A stretch of DNA of 64,000 bases from assembly GCF_031760065.1 (NCBI RefSeq), contig NZ_CP134500.1:3968001-4032000 (forward strand), written 5' to 3'. The notes beneath the pieces are model-generated. The model was not told where the DNA came from and did no database searches. It saw only the letters and a program-made list of their open reading frames with translations. Shown piece after piece: positions 28,813 through 38,888 of this stretch. This stretch comes from Streptomyces durocortorensis (GTDB taxonomy: Bacteria; Actinomycetota; Actinomycetes; Streptomycetales; Streptomycetaceae). A program made the position numbers and the translations under genes. Numbering within the stretch: position 1 is the stretch's first letter; each line of letters starts with the position of its first letter.

Positions 28813-29886
28813 TCAGCGGCCGGTCTGCGGGGCCTTCCAGCGGGCGATGCCGCGGGCCACCAGGTTGAGGATCATGACGAAGGCGATCAGGACCAGGGCG
28901 CCTGCCCAGGCGCGGTCGACCGAGGCCGTCGTGCCGACGGAGTACTGCTCGTACACGTACAGCGGCAGTGACGACTGCGCTCCGTCGAAGGGATTCGGAT
29001 TGATCAGCTTCGTGCCGAAGACGAGCAGCAGGACGGGGGCGGTCTCGCCGGTGATGCGGGCCACCGCCAGCATCACACCCGTCGTGATGCCGCCGATCGC
29101 CGTCGGCAGGACCACCTTCAGGATGGTGCGCCACTGGGGAACGCCCAGGGCGAGGGAGGCCTCGCGGAGCTCGTTCGGGACGAGCTTGAGCATCTCCTCG
29201 GTGGAGCGGACGATCACCGGCATCATCAGGATCGCGAGGGCCAGGGAACCGGCGAAGCCGGACGGGCCGAACCCGAGCATGAGGTTCCAGGTGGCGAGGA
29301 CGAAGAGACCGGCCACGATCGACGGGATGCCCGTCATGACGTCGACGAAGAAGGTGACGGCCCGGGCCAGCCTTCCCCGCCCGTACTCGACCAGGTAGAC
29401 GGCGGTCAGCAGGCCGATCGGGGTGGCGATGAGCGCCGCGATGGCCACCTGCTCGATGGTGCCGAGCAGGGCGTGGTAGACGCCGCCGCCCTCCTCGGTG
29501 TCGAGGAGGCCGCTCATCGAGTGCGTGAGGAAGTAGCCGTCGAGGACGGTGACGCCCTTGCTGAGGGTGATCCACGCGAGGGAGAGCAGCGGCACGATGG
29601 CCAGCAGGAAGCAGACCCAGACCAGGCTCGTGGCGACACGGTTCTTGCCCTGGCGGCTGCCCTCCACCTTCGCGGTGATGAGGTAGGTGGCGGCCACGAA
29701 GACCAGGGCGGAGATCATGCCCCACTGGGTGCGGCTGTCCAGCCCGGCCACGAACCCGATCAGGCAGCCGGTGGCCACCGAGCCGACGGCGATGGCCGCG
29801 GGGGCCCAGCGGGGCATCCTTGCGTGGGCGAGCGTGGCGTGCGACGGGGCGGCGACGGGGCGCTTTTCCTGGACGGTGTGGCTCAT
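28813..29886 (-). CDS. pstA: phosphate ABC transporter permease PstA
   Basis: This 357-residue membrane protein has a long N-terminal region with extra membrane segments followed by the binding-protein-dependent transport domain. The EAA-like loop ([20 protein letters not shown]) contacts PstB, and [20 protein letters not shown] is characteristic of PstA. It forms the channel with PstC. The ATG overlaps the pstC stop (ATGA). Confidence 0.96.
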   Translation of the reverse strand: MSHTVQEKRPVAAPSHATLAHARMPRWAPAAIAVGSVATGCLIGFVAGLDSRTQWGMISALVFVAATYLITAKVEGSRQGKNRVATSLVWVCFLLAIVPLLSLAWITLSKGVTVLDGYFLTHSMSGLLDTEEGGGVYHALLGTIEQVAIAALIATPIGLLTAVYLVEYGRGRLARAVTFFVDVMTGIPSIVAGLFVLATWNLMLGFGPSGFAGSLALAILMMPVIVRSTEEMLKLVPNELREASLALGVPQWRTILKVVLPTAIGGITTGVMLAVARITGETAPVLLLVFGTKLINPNPFDGAQSSLPLYVYEQYSVGTTASVDRAWAGALVLIAFVMILNLVARGIARWKAPQTGR

Positions 29887-30875
29887 GCGTTGGCCCCCGA
29901 GTACTCCTTGCGGCGGGCGATGATCGCGCGGGCCGCGCCGTTGACCAGCAGGGTGATGGCGAAGAGGACCAGGCCGGAGGCGATCAGGGCGTCACGGCCG
30001 AATTCGTCCGCCTCGTTGAACTTCGCGGCGATGTTCTGGGCGAAGGTGCCGCCGCCCGGATCCAGCAGGTGTCCGGAGAGCACGAAGCTCGGGGAGAGGA
30101 CGACGGCGACGGCCATCGTCTCGCCGAGCGCACGGCCCAGCCCCAGCATCGAGGCGCTGATGATGCCGGAGCGGCCGAAGGGGAGGACCGCCATCCGGAT
30201 GACTTCCCAGCGGGTGGCACCGAGGGCCAGAGCGGCTTCCTCGTGCATCTTCGGCGACTGGAGGAAGACCTCGCGGGTGACGTTGGTGATGATCGGCAGG
30301 ATCATGATCGCCAGCAGGATGCCGACGGTGAAGAGGTTGCGGGCGGCGCCCTCGCTGGTCCGCTCGAAGATGTAGGTCCAGCCGAGGTACTCGTCCAGCC
30401 ACTTGTTCAGGCCGTCGAGGTAGGGCACGAGGAAGACCACGCCCCAGAGGCCGTAGATGATGCTGGGGACCGCGGCGAGCAGGTCCACCAAATACGCTAT
30501 CGGGCCGGCCAGCCGGCGCGGCGCGAAGTGCGAGATGAACAGCGCGATGCCGATGGCGACCGGCACGGCCAGCACCATCGCGATGACCGAGCTGACGATG
30601 GTGCCGAAGGCGAGGACCGCGATACCGAAGACGGGCGGGTCGCCGGCCGGGTTCCACTCGAAGGTCGTGAGGAAGTTCGCCTCGTCCTTGGAGATCGCGA
30701 GGACGGTGCGGTAGCTGAGGAAGGCCGCGATGGCGGCCATGATCACCAGGAGGGTGATGCCGGACCCCTTGGACAGACCGAGGAAGATCCGGTCGCCGGG
30801 TCGGGCCTTGCCGCGGGGAGCGCCTGTGGGCTGCTCCGGTGGCGGCGCTTGCTTGGGTGCGGTTGCTGTTTCCAT
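29883..30875 (-). CDS. pstC: phosphate ABC transporter permease PstC
   Basis: This 330-residue, six-helix permease includes FSYRTVL-type early segments, YLVDLLAAVPSIIYGLWG and the EAA-like loop EEAALALGATRWEVIRM. ATG at 30875 is preferred to an in-frame start at 30923, which would read through the intercistronic hairpin region. It is coupled to pstA by ATGA overlap. Confidence 0.96.
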   Translation of the reverse strand: METATAPKQAPPPEQPTGAPRGKARPGDRIFLGLSKGSGITLLVIMAAIAAFLSYRTVLAISKDEANFLTTFEWNPAGDPPVFGIAVLAFGTIVSSVIAMVLAVPVAIGIALFISHFAPRRLAGPIAYLVDLLAAVPSIIYGLWGVVFLVPYLDGLNKWLDEYLGWTYIFERTSEGAARNLFTVGILLAIMILPIITNVTREVFLQSPKMHEEAALALGATRWEVIRMAVLPFGRSGIISASMLGLGRALGETMAVAVVLSPSFVLSGHLLDPGGGTFAQNIAAKFNEADEFGRDALIASGLVLFAITLLVNGAARAIIARRKEYSGANA

Positions 30876-30931
30876 CTGATGTCTCCGGTCTGCGGAGCCG
30901 TACGGCTCCTGGCGGCGGTGCACCGGAAGGC

Positions 30932-30962
30932 GCGGCCGGCCCCCGGTCAGGGGGCCGGCCGC
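30932..30962 (-). terminator. GC hairpin between pstS and pstC
   Basis: A perfect 13-bp GC stem (30932-30944 with 30950-30962) with a five-base loop lies in the pstS-pstC gap, with no T run. It would partly terminate or stabilise the upstream transcript, giving more PstS than PstCAB. Confidence 0.7.
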
Positions 30963-30969
30963 GGCCGGG

Positions 30970-32112
30970 TCAGGACAGGGTGGGGACGATCTCGCGGACC
31001 TTGGCCGCGATCTCGGCGGGCATCGGCGCGTAGTGCGCGTCGGTGAGGACCTTCTGGCCCTCGTCGCTGATCGCGTAGTTCAGGAACGCCTTGACGGAGG
31101 GCAGGGTCTCGGCCTTGTTGCCCTTGTCGCAGGCGATCTCGTACGTCACCAGGATGATCGGGTAGGCGCCCTCGGCCTTGGTCGCGTAGTCGAGCTCCAG
31201 GGCCACGTCGTTGCCGGTGCCCTTGACCTTGGCGGCGGCGATGGCCTTGGAGGCGTTCTCCGAGGTGGCCTCGACCGGGGCGCCGGCACCGGTGTCGATC
31301 TTGACGGTGGTCATGTCGCTGGCCGCGGCGTAGGAGAGCTCGAAGTAGCCGATGGCGCCGTTGATGTCCTTGACGGCGGAGGCGACGCCGGCCGAGCCGC
31401 TGGCCGCCTGGCCGCCCTTGGCCTCCCAGGACTTCGAGGAGGCGTCGAACTTCCAGTCGTCGGGGGCGGCGACGCTGAGGTACTTGTTCAGGTTCTGGGT
31501 CGTGCCCGACTCGTCCGAGCGGTGGAAGGCCTGGATCGCGGTGTCCGGCAGCTTCGCGTCCGGGTTGAGGTCGGCGATCGCCTTGTCGTTCCACTTGGTG
31601 ATCTTCGTGTCGAAGATCTTGGCGAGGGTCGGGGCGTCGAGGACGAGCTCGTCGACACCGTCGAGCTTGAACCCGATGGCCACCGGACCGCCGACCATCG
31701 GCAGGTTGATGCCCTTGCCGCCGTCCGCGCAGATCTTCTGGGAGGCGGTGACCTCTTCGGGCTTCAGGGCGGAGTCGGAGCCCGCGAAGGCGACCTGGCC
31801 CTGGGTGAACTTGGTGATGCCGCCGCCCGAGCCGATGGGCTGGTAGTTGATCTCGACGCCGGCGCAGGCGGCCTGGAACTCCTTGACCCAGATGTCCATG
31901 GCGTTCTTCTGCGCGCTGGAGCCGGCGGCCAGGATCTGGCCCTTGGCGTCGTCGCACTTGACGTCCGAGGCGGCGGTCGACTTCTCGCCGCTTCCGGAGG
32001 CGCCTCCGCTGCTGTTGTCGTCCGAACCGCACGCCGTGAGGACCAGGGCGCCGGAGACGGCGAGGGCACCGAGCGCGGTGGCACGAAGCCGGTTCTTGCG
32101 CTGAAGCTTCAC
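30970..32112 (-). CDS. pstS: phosphate-binding lipoprotein PstS
   Basis: This 380-residue periplasmic-type binding protein has a lipoprotein signal (lipobox VLTAC) and a Gly/Ser spacer. Phosphate-binding loops are visible: AAGSSAQKNAMDIW, GSGGGITKFTQGQVAFAGSD and RSDESGTTQNLNKYLS. It captures phosphate outside the cell for PstCAB. The GTG at 32112 places the signal peptide correctly; an extension to 32202 does not. A PHO box lies upstream at 32248-32269, so PhoP control is expected. Confidence 0.97.
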   Translation of the reverse strand: MKLQRKNRLRATALGALAVSGALVLTACGSDDNSSGGASGSGEKSTAASDVKCDDAKGQILAAGSSAQKNAMDIWVKEFQAACAGVEINYQPIGSGGGITKFTQGQVAFAGSDSALKPEEVTASQKICADGGKGINLPMVGGPVAIGFKLDGVDELVLDAPTLAKIFDTKITKWNDKAIADLNPDAKLPDTAIQAFHRSDESGTTQNLNKYLSVAAPDDWKFDASSKSWEAKGGQAASGSAGVASAVKDINGAIGYFELSYAAASDMTTVKIDTGAGAPVEATSENASKAIAAAKVKGTGNDVALELDYATKAEGAYPIILVTYEIACDKGNKAETLPSVKAFLNYAISDEGQKVLTDAHYAPMPAEIAAKVREIVPTLS

Positions 32113-32226
32113 TTTCGGGTGTTCCTTCCAGGAGCCGCCGTGGTCAGTTCGTTCTACGACGGCGTGCGATGGGGAGGAGTGCTGTGGCTTGCCGCCGCGC
32201 ACCTTGTACGTCCGAAATTAGGCAGA

Positions 32227-32269
32227 ACAGGTGAAGCCGCCAACGGGGGAGAGTGAACGGCAGGTGAAC
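32227..32269 (-). promoter_or_regulatory. PHO box (PhoP binding site) upstream of pstS
   Basis: On the minus strand two 11-base direct repeats, GTTCACCTGCC (32259-32269) and GTTCACTCTCC (32248-32258), match the Streptomyces PHO box. A third weaker unit (GCTTCACCTGT, 32227-32237) lies one turn further on, out of phase by one base. Confidence 0.85.
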
Positions 32270-32349
32270 CGTGTCGGGCAGGCGGGTGCGCGGCCGGGCC
32301 GGCCGGGGTGATGGTCGGGACGTGGACCAGGGCCTGATCAGGGCGCGGA

Positions 32350-32829
32350 TCAGGGCGCGGCGAGGGTGTCCAGCAGCGCGGTCAGCTGCTGGACGTCCCG
32401 GGGCTGGGTGAGGCGGGCGCGGGCCGCCCCCGGGGTGAGCCACAGGAGGCGGTCCACCTCGTCGTTCGCCTCGAAGGCGCCGTCCGCCGCCTCGGCCGCC
32501 CAGTAGGCGACCTCCTTGGGGCGGCCGTCCACCAGGTAGCGGGCGGTGGGGAGCCGGGTGCCCGGGGTGCAGTGGTGACCGGTCTCCTCCAGCACCTCCC
32601 GTACGGCGGCGGCCAGCGGTTCCTCGCCGCGCTTCAGCTTGCCCTTGGGGAAGGACCAGTCGTCGTAGCGGGGCCGGTGGACGAGGCAGATCTCCACGCC
32701 GTCGCCGCCGGGGGCGCGGCGCCACAGGACGCAGCCCGCGGCGCGGATGGTGCCGGTCCGCGTGCGGGGCTTCGCGGAGGCGTGGCCCGGGGGGCCGGGG
32801 GGCTCTGCCCGGCTGTCGGTGGGGCTCAT
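32350..32829 (-). CDS. NUDIX hydrolase (MutT-like)
   Basis: This 159-residue protein carries a complete Nudix box (GKLKRGEEPLAAAVREVLEE then TG), which binds divalent metal and cleaves nucleoside diphosphate-linked compounds. An N-terminal tail of about 30 Pro/Arg-rich residues precedes it. The ATG overlaps the CHAD gene stop (ATGA). Together with ppk and CHAD it may act on polyphosphate-related or oxidised nucleotides. Confidence 0.92.
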   Translation of the reverse strand: MSPTDSRAEPPGPPGHASAKPRTRTGTIRAAGCVLWRRAPGGDGVEICLVHRPRYDDWSFPKGKLKRGEEPLAAAVREVLEETGHHCTPGTRLPTARYLVDGRPKEVAYWAAEAADGAFEANDEVDRLLWLTPGAARARLTQPRDVQQLTALLDTLAAP

Positions 32830-33893
32830 GGGGCCGTCATGGCCGCTGTGTACGGCCAGGTCTCCCGGAACACCGCCCGGGCCGCCTCCACCTCGTGCCG
32901 CTGGTCCGCGTGGAGGACGCCCAGCGCGTACGCCGTGGCCGGGGCGATCCGGGGGGTACGGGCCGCCGCGGCCGCCGCCGCGGCCGCCTCCACCGCGTCC
33001 CGGTGCAGGTCGAGGGCGTGCCCCGGGCCGGCCAGGGACGGGTCGGAGGTGCCCAGGACGACCTCGTGGGCGTACCGGTGCAGGCGCAGCAGCAGGCGGG
33101 CCTGGTGCCAGGGGCCGTCCTGCGCCTCGTTGTACGGCTCGGCCGCGTCGTCGGGCGGGAGGGCGGCCACCGCGGCCAGGAGGCGCTGCTCGGCGAGCTC
33201 GGCGGGTTCCAGGAGGGCTTCGGGGGCCCGGCTCGTGGTGCCGGGGGCCAGCGGGACGTCGGAGGCCAGCAGCGCCACCGCGTCGGCGACCGCGTGGAAG
33301 CGGGAGGAGCCCAGGGCCTGGAGGGCCGCGGAGTGCGCCCGGGTCCGGGCGAGGGTGAGGCGGCGTTCCAGCAGGGCGGCGGCCCGGGCCGCCCCGACCC
33401 CGAGCGCGGCGCGGCCCTGGGCGTCGGCGGCGTCGGGCGCGGCGGGTTTGCCGGCCCGGGCGGCCGGGAGGGTGACCCCGGAGAGCTGGTGCAGGGCCTC
33501 GACGAGCCGGGTCAGGCGGGCGGCGTAGGCGTGTTCGCGGGCGAGGAGTCCGGAGAGCCAGGCCAGTTCCGTACGGAGCTGATCGGCCCAGAGCGGGTCG
33601 AGCGCACCCCGGAAGGTGTGCAGCGAGCCGCTGATCCGGCGGGCCGAGCGGCGCAGTGCGCGGGCGGCCTCCTCGGCGTCGCGTCCGCCGGCGTCCGAGG
33701 GGGCGCTGTGCTCGTGGTGCAGCCGCAGACTCCGCAGGAAGTCCGCGGCCTGCGCCCGCAGGTAGGGCGCGAGAACGGCCTCGGTGGTGAGGTCCTCGGC
33801 CGGGTGGGGGGCCCTCGCCGCCTCCGGGCTCCCGGAAACGGCGGAGGCGGTCGTCTGCTGGTCAGGGCGTCGCACGCCGGCGCCTCCGGGCAT
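32826..33893 (-). CDS. CHAD domain protein
   Basis: This 355-residue helical protein contains a CHAD domain (conserved histidine alpha-helical), with [13 protein letters not shown], RKxRxxxR-like Arg-rich helices and [18 protein letters not shown] proteins bind polyphosphate granules, which fits its place between ppk and the Nudix gene. The ATG at 33893 lies inside the ppk 3' end (32-base overlap), so translation is coupled. Ala/Arg content is high. Confidence 0.88.
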   Translation of the reverse strand: MPGGAGVRRPDQQTTASAVSGSPEAARAPHPAEDLTTEAVLAPYLRAQAADFLRSLRLHHEHSAPSDAGGRDAEEAARALRRSARRISGSLHTFRGALDPLWADQLRTELAWLSGLLAREHAYAARLTRLVEALHQLSGVTLPAARAGKPAAPDAADAQGRAALGVGAARAAALLERRLTLARTRAHSAALQALGSSRFHAVADAVALLASDVPLAPGTTSRAPEALLEPAELAEQRLLAAVAALPPDDAAEPYNEAQDGPWHQARLLLRLHRYAHEVVLGTSDPSLAGPGHALDLHRDAVEAAAAAAAAARTPRIAPATAYALGVLHADQRHEVEAARAVFRETWPYTAAMTAP

Positions 33894-36114
33894 CGATGAG
33901 CATCTCCTGGACGTGCCGCAGCGGCTGGCCGTCCGCGTCCGTGGCGTGCCGCGTCCAGTTGCCGTCGGGACCCAGGTGCCAGGAGGAGGTGGTATCGGCC
34001 ATACCGGTCTCCAGGAGTCGGCTGAGCGCGGCGCGGTGGGCGGGGTCGGTGACCCGGACCAGGGCTTCGATCCGGCGGTCGAGGTTGCGGTGCATCATGT
34101 CGGCGCTGCCGAACCACACCTCGGGCTCGCCGCCGTTGCCGAAGGCGAAGATCCGGGAGTGTTCGAGGAAGCGGCCGAGTATGGAACGGACCCGGATGTT
34201 CTCGGAGAGGCCGGCGACGCCGGGGCGGATCGCGCAGATCCCGCGCACCCAGATGTCGACGGGCACGCCCGCCTGGGCGGCGCGGTAGCAGGCGTCGATG
34301 ATCGCTTCGTCGACCATCGAATTGACCTTGAACCGTACGTAGGCGGGGCGGCCCGAGCGGTGGTGGGCGATCTCCTTGTTGATCCGGGCGATCAGCCCGT
34401 CGCGCAGGGACTTCGGGGCGACCAGGAGACGGCGGTAGGTCTCGCGGCGGGAGTAGCCGGAGAGCCGGTTGAACAGGTCGGAGAGGTCCGCCCCGACCTG
34501 CGGGTCCGCCGTGAGCAGGCCGAGGTCCTCGTACAGCCTGGCGGTCTTGGGGTGGTAGTTGCCGGTGCCGACGTGGGAGTAGCGGCGCAGCGTGTCGCCC
34601 TCCTGGCGGACGACGAGCGAGAGCTTGCAGTGGGTCTTCAGCCCGACGAGTCCGTACACGACATGGCAGCCGGACTCCTCCAGCTTGCGGGCCCACTTGA
34701 TGTTGGCCTGCTCGTCGAAGCGGGCCTTGATCTCGACGAGGACGAGGACCTGCTTGCCGGACTCGGCCGCGTCGATCAGGGCGTCCACTATCGGGGAGTC
34801 GCCGGAGGTGCGGTACAGCGTCTGCTTGATGGCCAGCACGTCCGGGTCGCCCGCCGCCTGCTCCAGGAACGCCTGGACGGAGGTGGAGAACGAGTCGTAC
34901 GGGTGGTGGAGCAGGACGTCCCGTTCGCGCAGGGCAGCGAAGATGTCGGGCGCGGAGGCGGACTCCACCTCGGCCAGGTCCCGGTGGGTGCCCGCGATGA
35001 ACTTGGGGAACTTCAGCTCCGGCCGGTCCAGCGAGGCGATGGCGAAGAGTCCGGTGAGGTCGAGCGGTCCGGGCAGCGGGTAGACCTCCGCGTCGGACAC
35101 CTTCAGCTCGCGGACCAGCAGATCGAGGACGTACGGGTCGATGGACTCCTCGACCTCCAGCCGGACCGGCGGGCCGAAGCGGCGGCGCATGAGCTCCTTC
35201 TCCAGCGCCTGGAGCAGGTTCTCCGCGTCGTCCTCCTCGACCTCCAGGTCCTCGTTCCTGGTGACCCGGAACATGTGGTGCGCCAGCACCTCCATCCCCG
35301 GGAACAGCTCCTCCAGGTGTGCCGCGATGACGTCCTCGATGGGCACGTACCGCTGCGGGGACGCCTCCAGGAAGCGGGTCAGCAGCGGCGGGACCTTGAC
35401 GCGTGCGAAGTGCCGGTGGCCGCTGACCGGGTTGCGGACGACGACGGCGAGGTTGAGGGAGAGCCCGGAGATGTACGGGAAGGGGTGCGCGGGGTCGACG
35501 GCCAGCGGGGTCAGGACCGGGAAGACGCGCTGCCGGAAGAAGGTGAACAGCCGGGCCTGTTCCTTCTCGGTCAGGTCCGGCCAGCGGATCAGCTGGATGC
35601 CCTCGTCGGACAGGGCCGGGGCGATGTCCTGCTGGAAACAGGCCGCGTGCCGGGCCATGAGCTCGCGCGAGCGGGTCCAGATCAGGTCGAGGACCTCGCG
35701 GGGCTGGAGTCCGGAGGCGGAGCGGGTGGCGACGCCGGTGGCGATGCGGCGTTTGAGACCGGCCACCCGGACCATGAAGAACTCGTCGAGGTTCGAGGCG
35801 AAGATGGCGAGGAAATTAGCCCGTTCGAGGACGGGTGTGGCCGGGTCCTCGGCCAGCTCCAGCACACGTTCGTTGAACGCGAGCCAGCTGCGCTCCCGGT
35901 CCAGGAAGCGGCCCTGGGGCAGCTCGTCACCGTCCCGGTCGGGCTCGTACGCGTCCGCGTCGGCGTCGAGGTCGGGGTCCAGGTCGGCGGCGGTGGAGAA
36001 GCCGACCCCGTTGGACGCGGGGCCGGCCACGGCGTGCGGCCGGTGCGCGGCGAGCGAGCCGACGGACGGCTGGGCGGGCTGGACCGGGACCTCGGAGCTG
36101 GGCTGCTGGCTCAT
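33862..36114 (-). CDS. ppk: polyphosphate kinase
   Basis: This 750-residue enzyme makes polyphosphate from ATP reversibly. The PPK1 blocks are in order: an N-terminal domain with [47 protein letters not shown], and the catalytic region [20 protein letters not shown] with the phospho-accepting His. ATG at 36114 is taken because the in-frame upstream residues are unlike the family. The gene heads a minus-strand series ppk-CHAD-mutT, followed by pst genes, all phosphate-related. A weak PHO-like triple repeat lies at 36288-36320. Confidence 0.97.
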   Translation of the reverse strand: MSQQPSSEVPVQPAQPSVGSLAAHRPHAVAGPASNGVGFSTAADLDPDLDADADAYEPDRDGDELPQGRFLDRERSWLAFNERVLELAEDPATPVLERANFLAIFASNLDEFFMVRVAGLKRRIATGVATRSASGLQPREVLDLIWTRSRELMARHAACFQQDIAPALSDEGIQLIRWPDLTEKEQARLFTFFRQRVFPVLTPLAVDPAHPFPYISGLSLNLAVVVRNPVSGHRHFARVKVPPLLTRFLEASPQRYVPIEDVIAAHLEELFPGMEVLAHHMFRVTRNEDLEVEEDDAENLLQALEKELMRRRFGPPVRLEVEESIDPYVLDLLVRELKVSDAEVYPLPGPLDLTGLFAIASLDRPELKFPKFIAGTHRDLAEVESASAPDIFAALRERDVLLHHPYDSFSTSVQAFLEQAAGDPDVLAIKQTLYRTSGDSPIVDALIDAAESGKQVLVLVEIKARFDEQANIKWARKLEESGCHVVYGLVGLKTHCKLSLVVRQEGDTLRRYSHVGTGNYHPKTARLYEDLGLLTADPQVGADLSDLFNRLSGYSRRETYRRLLVAPKSLRDGLIARINKEIAHHRSGRPAYVRFKVNSMVDEAIIDACYRAAQAGVPVDIWVRGICAIRPGVAGLSENIRVRSILGRFLEHSRIFAFGNGGEPEVWFGSADMMHRNLDRRIEALVRVTDPAHRAALSRLLETGMADTTSSWHLGPDGNWTRHATDADGQPLRHVQEMLIDARRRRRATP

Positions 36115-36462
36115 AGGCCCATTGTTCCGCGTGGAGGGCCCCTCGGTCGCGTCGGAGCCGGGAAAGATCGCGGAAGGCCCGGGAAACCCGAGGGCGCGGT
36201 CCGGGGTGCCTGGAGAGGCGCCGCCCCGGGCTCTCCCGTTGCGGCGGGGGGCGGGCACAGCTGGCTGCATTCCGCGAGGGTCGCAAGGGTGTCTGAATGG
36301 CCGGTAACGGCGACATGACGTCCAGGAAGCGGTGTGCCTGCGGATCGGACGCGGACGGGCCTGAATCGGGCCTGAGATCGGGCCTGCGGTGACCGTACGT
36401 GTTCGTCGTCCGGGCCCACCCCTCGTAGGGCCCGGACGACGGCTTCTGCCGGACGTCTCCGC
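36115..36462. promoter_or_regulatory. ppk upstream region
   Basis: No gene in 348 bases. It holds the ppk promoter region, three 11-base-spaced PHO-like units on the minus strand (36288-36320: CGTCATGTCGC, CGTTACCGGCC, ATTCAGACACC; weak) and, at its far end, the terminator of the ABC permease gene. Confidence 0.5.
36404..36441 (-). terminator. terminator after the ABC-2 permease gene
   Basis: Perfect 14-bp arms (CGTCGTCCGGGCCC, 36404-36417, and its complement 36428-36441) around a 10-base loop, 22 bases beyond the permease stop. Confidence 0.8.
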
Positions 36463-37497
36463 TCAGCCGTGCAGACGGCGCAGGGCCCGGAAGGCGAGGA
36501 ACACGGCGAGCGCGGCGAGGGCCAGCAGGATGCCGGTCTCGACGAGCTGGAGAGGCCAGTAGTGCGAGGCGGGGTGGTATTCGATGAAGTCGCTGACGGC
36601 GCCCCGGTCGCGCAGGCAGGCTTCGATGTGCTGCGCCAGGTCGCCGTCGTAGCCCTGCGCCAGGTCGGCGTCGTAGCAGTCCTGCCAGTACAGCCTCCTG
36701 CCCGACGCGGTGACCATGCCCGCATCGATGGACCAGTCCCCGGCGGAGAAGGACTGGAGAGCGTCCTGGTCCGTCCGGAACACGGTCGGCCACAGCTCGT
36801 ACCGCCGCTTCTCCAGCCCGAACGCGACCGTCCAGAGGACGAGGGCGGTGAGGGACATGGACAGCAGGGTGCGACGGACGAGGACCGCGCACAGGGCGCC
36901 GACCGCCACGGCGAGCAGCACGTAGCCGAGGAGGGCGGGCCCGGTGCCGGGGAAGACGCCGGAGCCGTACCAGGTGATCCGGTGTGAGTACGGGTACCCC
37001 CTGAGCGCCCACAGGCCCCAGCGGTAGACGACGACCAGCACCGCCAGGCCGCTGACTCCCAGGGCGGCGGGCACCGCCAGCCGGGCGGCGAGCCAGCGGG
37101 CGGGGGAGACCGACTGGGCCCAGGCCAGCCGGAAGGTGCCGCTCTCCAGTTCACGGGCGATGAGCGGGCCCGCCACGAAGACGCCGACGAGCGCGGCCAG
37201 GAGGAGCAGCACCGTGCCGCCATCGGCGAGGAGGGTCTCGGTGGACGTACGGGCGTAGCTGGGCTGGTGGGCGGGGCCGCCGCACGGGGTGATGTCGCCG
37301 TCGGCGCACAGCTCCTTCGCGGACGCCATCCAGACACGGAGGGCCACGACGATGCCGATGCCGAGCACCAGCAGGCCGCCCGCCGCCCAGAGGGCCTTGC
37401 GGTGCAGGCGCAGCACCACGCGGGCGGACCCGCGCAGAGAGGTGCGGCCTGTGGTGGGGGCGCTCGTGGGGGGAGAGCTCATGGTGGAGACGCTCAT
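36463..37497 (-). CDS. ABC-2 type transporter permease
   Basis: This 344-residue membrane protein has about six helices in the ABC-2 layout. An early helix (ALWAAGGLLVLGIGIVVAL) precedes an extracytoplasmic loop with Cys residues, and FVAGPLIARELESGTFRLAW is a common ABC-2 segment. Its start overlaps the ATPase stop (ATGA). With the next two genes it forms a GntR-ATPase-permease unit as in YtrA-regulated exporters, which often sense wall-active compounds. The substrate is unknown. Confidence 0.9.
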   Translation of the reverse strand: MSVSTMSSPPTSAPTTGRTSLRGSARVVLRLHRKALWAAGGLLVLGIGIVVALRVWMASAKELCADGDITPCGGPAHQPSYARTSTETLLADGGTVLLLLAALVGVFVAGPLIARELESGTFRLAWAQSVSPARWLAARLAVPAALGVSGLAVLVVVYRWGLWALRGYPYSHRITWYGSGVFPGTGPALLGYVLLAVAVGALCAVLVRRTLLSMSLTALVLWTVAFGLEKRRYELWPTVFRTDQDALQSFSAGDWSIDAGMVTASGRRLYWQDCYDADLAQGYDGDLAQHIEACLRDRGAVSDFIEYHPASHYWPLQLVETGILLALAALAVFLAFRALRRLHG

Positions 37498-38423
37498 GCC
37501 GACGCCACCGCCTCACGGGGCCCGCCGGGGACGGCGCTCGCGCTCGGGGTGAGCAGGGGCGGGGCGTCCGGTGAGCGGAGATGGGCGAGGAGCAGATCCT
37601 CCAGGGAGGGTTCCGTGACGGACCACAGGGAGTCGTCCACGGGGCCCTCCTTCCGTATCAGAGCGGTGAGCTGACGGCCCGTCGTGCGGGTTTCGACGGC
37701 GGTGTGCGGGGCCAGGTCGCGCCCTGCCTGCCCGGTGATCAGGGCGTGGGCGGAGACGATGTCCTCGGCCTCACCGCCGAGCCGGACGCGCCCGCCGTCC
37801 ACGAACAGCAGGAAGTCGCAGGCGCCCTCCAGCTCGGTGAGGATGTGCGAGGACATCACGATGGTGGTGCCGTGCTCGGCGGTCTCCGCCATCAGGACGC
37901 CCATCAGCTCGTGCCGGGCCAGAGGGTCGAGGTCGGCCATCGGCTCGTCCAGCAGCATCAGTTCGGGTCGCTTGCCGAGCGCGAGGGCCAGGGCGAGCCG
38001 GGTGCGCTGTCCGCCGGAGAGCGTACGGACGCGGGCCTGCCGCGGCAGCGATCCGGCGATCCGGTCGGCGGTGGCACGGTCCCAGCGCCCCGGGTTCAGC
38101 TCGCCGCCCGCCCACAGCGTGTCGGCGACCGTGAGTTGCGGGTACAGCGGCTTGTCCTGGGGGACGTGAGCGATGCGCTCGCGTACGGCGGCGGGACCGG
38201 CGGGACCGGTGGAGCCGAGGACGGTCAGGGAGCCGGCGCTCGGCCGGGCTGCCCCGGCCGCCAGGTTCAGCAGGGTCGACTTCCCGGCTCCGTTGGGCCC
38301 TACGAGGGCGCAGACGCGTCCGGCGGGCAGCCGGAACGAGCAGTCGTGCAGGGCGCGGTGGCCCCTGCCCCCGCGCCCGTAGGCCATGCCGAGGCCGTGT
38401 GCCTCGATCGCGACGCCGGTCAT
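37494..38423 (-). CDS. ABC transporter ATP-binding protein
   Basis: This 309-residue ABC ATPase has Walker A VGPNGAGKSTLLN, signature LSGGQRTRLALA, Walker B LMLLDEPMADLDP and a C-terminal extension typical of ABC-2 exporter ATPases. Its start overlaps the GntR gene stop, and it is coupled downstream to the permease. Confidence 0.95.
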   Translation of the reverse strand: MTGVAIEAHGLGMAYGRGGRGHRALHDCSFRLPAGRVCALVGPNGAGKSTLLNLAAGAARPSAGSLTVLGSTGPAGPAAVRERIAHVPQDKPLYPQLTVADTLWAGGELNPGRWDRATADRIAGSLPRQARVRTLSGGQRTRLALALALGKRPELMLLDEPMADLDPLARHELMGVLMAETAEHGTTIVMSSHILTELEGACDFLLFVDGGRVRLGGEAEDIVSAHALITGQAGRDLAPHTAVETRTTGRQLTALIRKEGPVDDSLWSVTEPSLEDLLLAHLRSPDAPPLLTPSASAVPGGPREAVASA

Positions 38424-38884
38424 CGTTCCTGTTCCCCCTCGTGCGAACTGTGCGTGCTGTGTGGACTACGCGTGCTGGGTGTGTTGTACGTGCCGTCCAG
38501 TACGGCGGTGACGAGTGCGGCGACGTCGTCCCGCTCCAGCCCGGCCGCCCGCGCCCGGCGGGCCCAGTCGGTGAGTTCGGTGCGCAGCGGCGCGTCGGCG
38601 GCGGTTGCCCCGGCCGCGCCGCCCAGCGTCCTGCGGACGAAGGTGCCGAGCCCGCGGCGGGCCTCGACGAGGCCTTCGCGCTCCAGCTCCCGGTACGCCT
38701 TGAGGACGGTGTTCGGGTTGATGGCGGTGGCCTCCACGACTTCGCGGGCGGTCGGTAGCCGGTCGCCCGGTTCGAGGACGCCCAGGCGCAGGGCCTGCTT
38801 CGTCTGCTGGACGATCTGGAGATAGGTGGCGACGCCGCTGCGCCGGTCGATACGGAACTCGACCGCTGCGGACTCGGCTGCCAT
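38420..38884 (-). CDS. GntR family regulator, YtrA subfamily
   Basis: This 154-residue regulator has a GntR winged helix: YLQIVQQTKQALRLGVLEPG, then LPTAREVVEATAINPNTVLK. Its short C-terminal tail instead of a large effector domain is the YtrA subfamily pattern. It probably represses its own exporter operon. ATG at 38884 is likely; a GTG at 38896 is also in frame. A perfect 18-bp palindrome (38889-38930) covers the region just upstream of the start and is the probable operator. Confidence 0.92.
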   Translation of the reverse strand: MAAESAAVEFRIDRRSGVATYLQIVQQTKQALRLGVLEPGDRLPTAREVVEATAINPNTVLKAYRELEREGLVEARRGLGTFVRRTLGGAAGATAADAPLRTELTDWARRARAAGLERDDVAALVTAVLDGTYNTPSTRSPHSTHSSHEGEQER

Positions 38885-38888
38885 GGAC

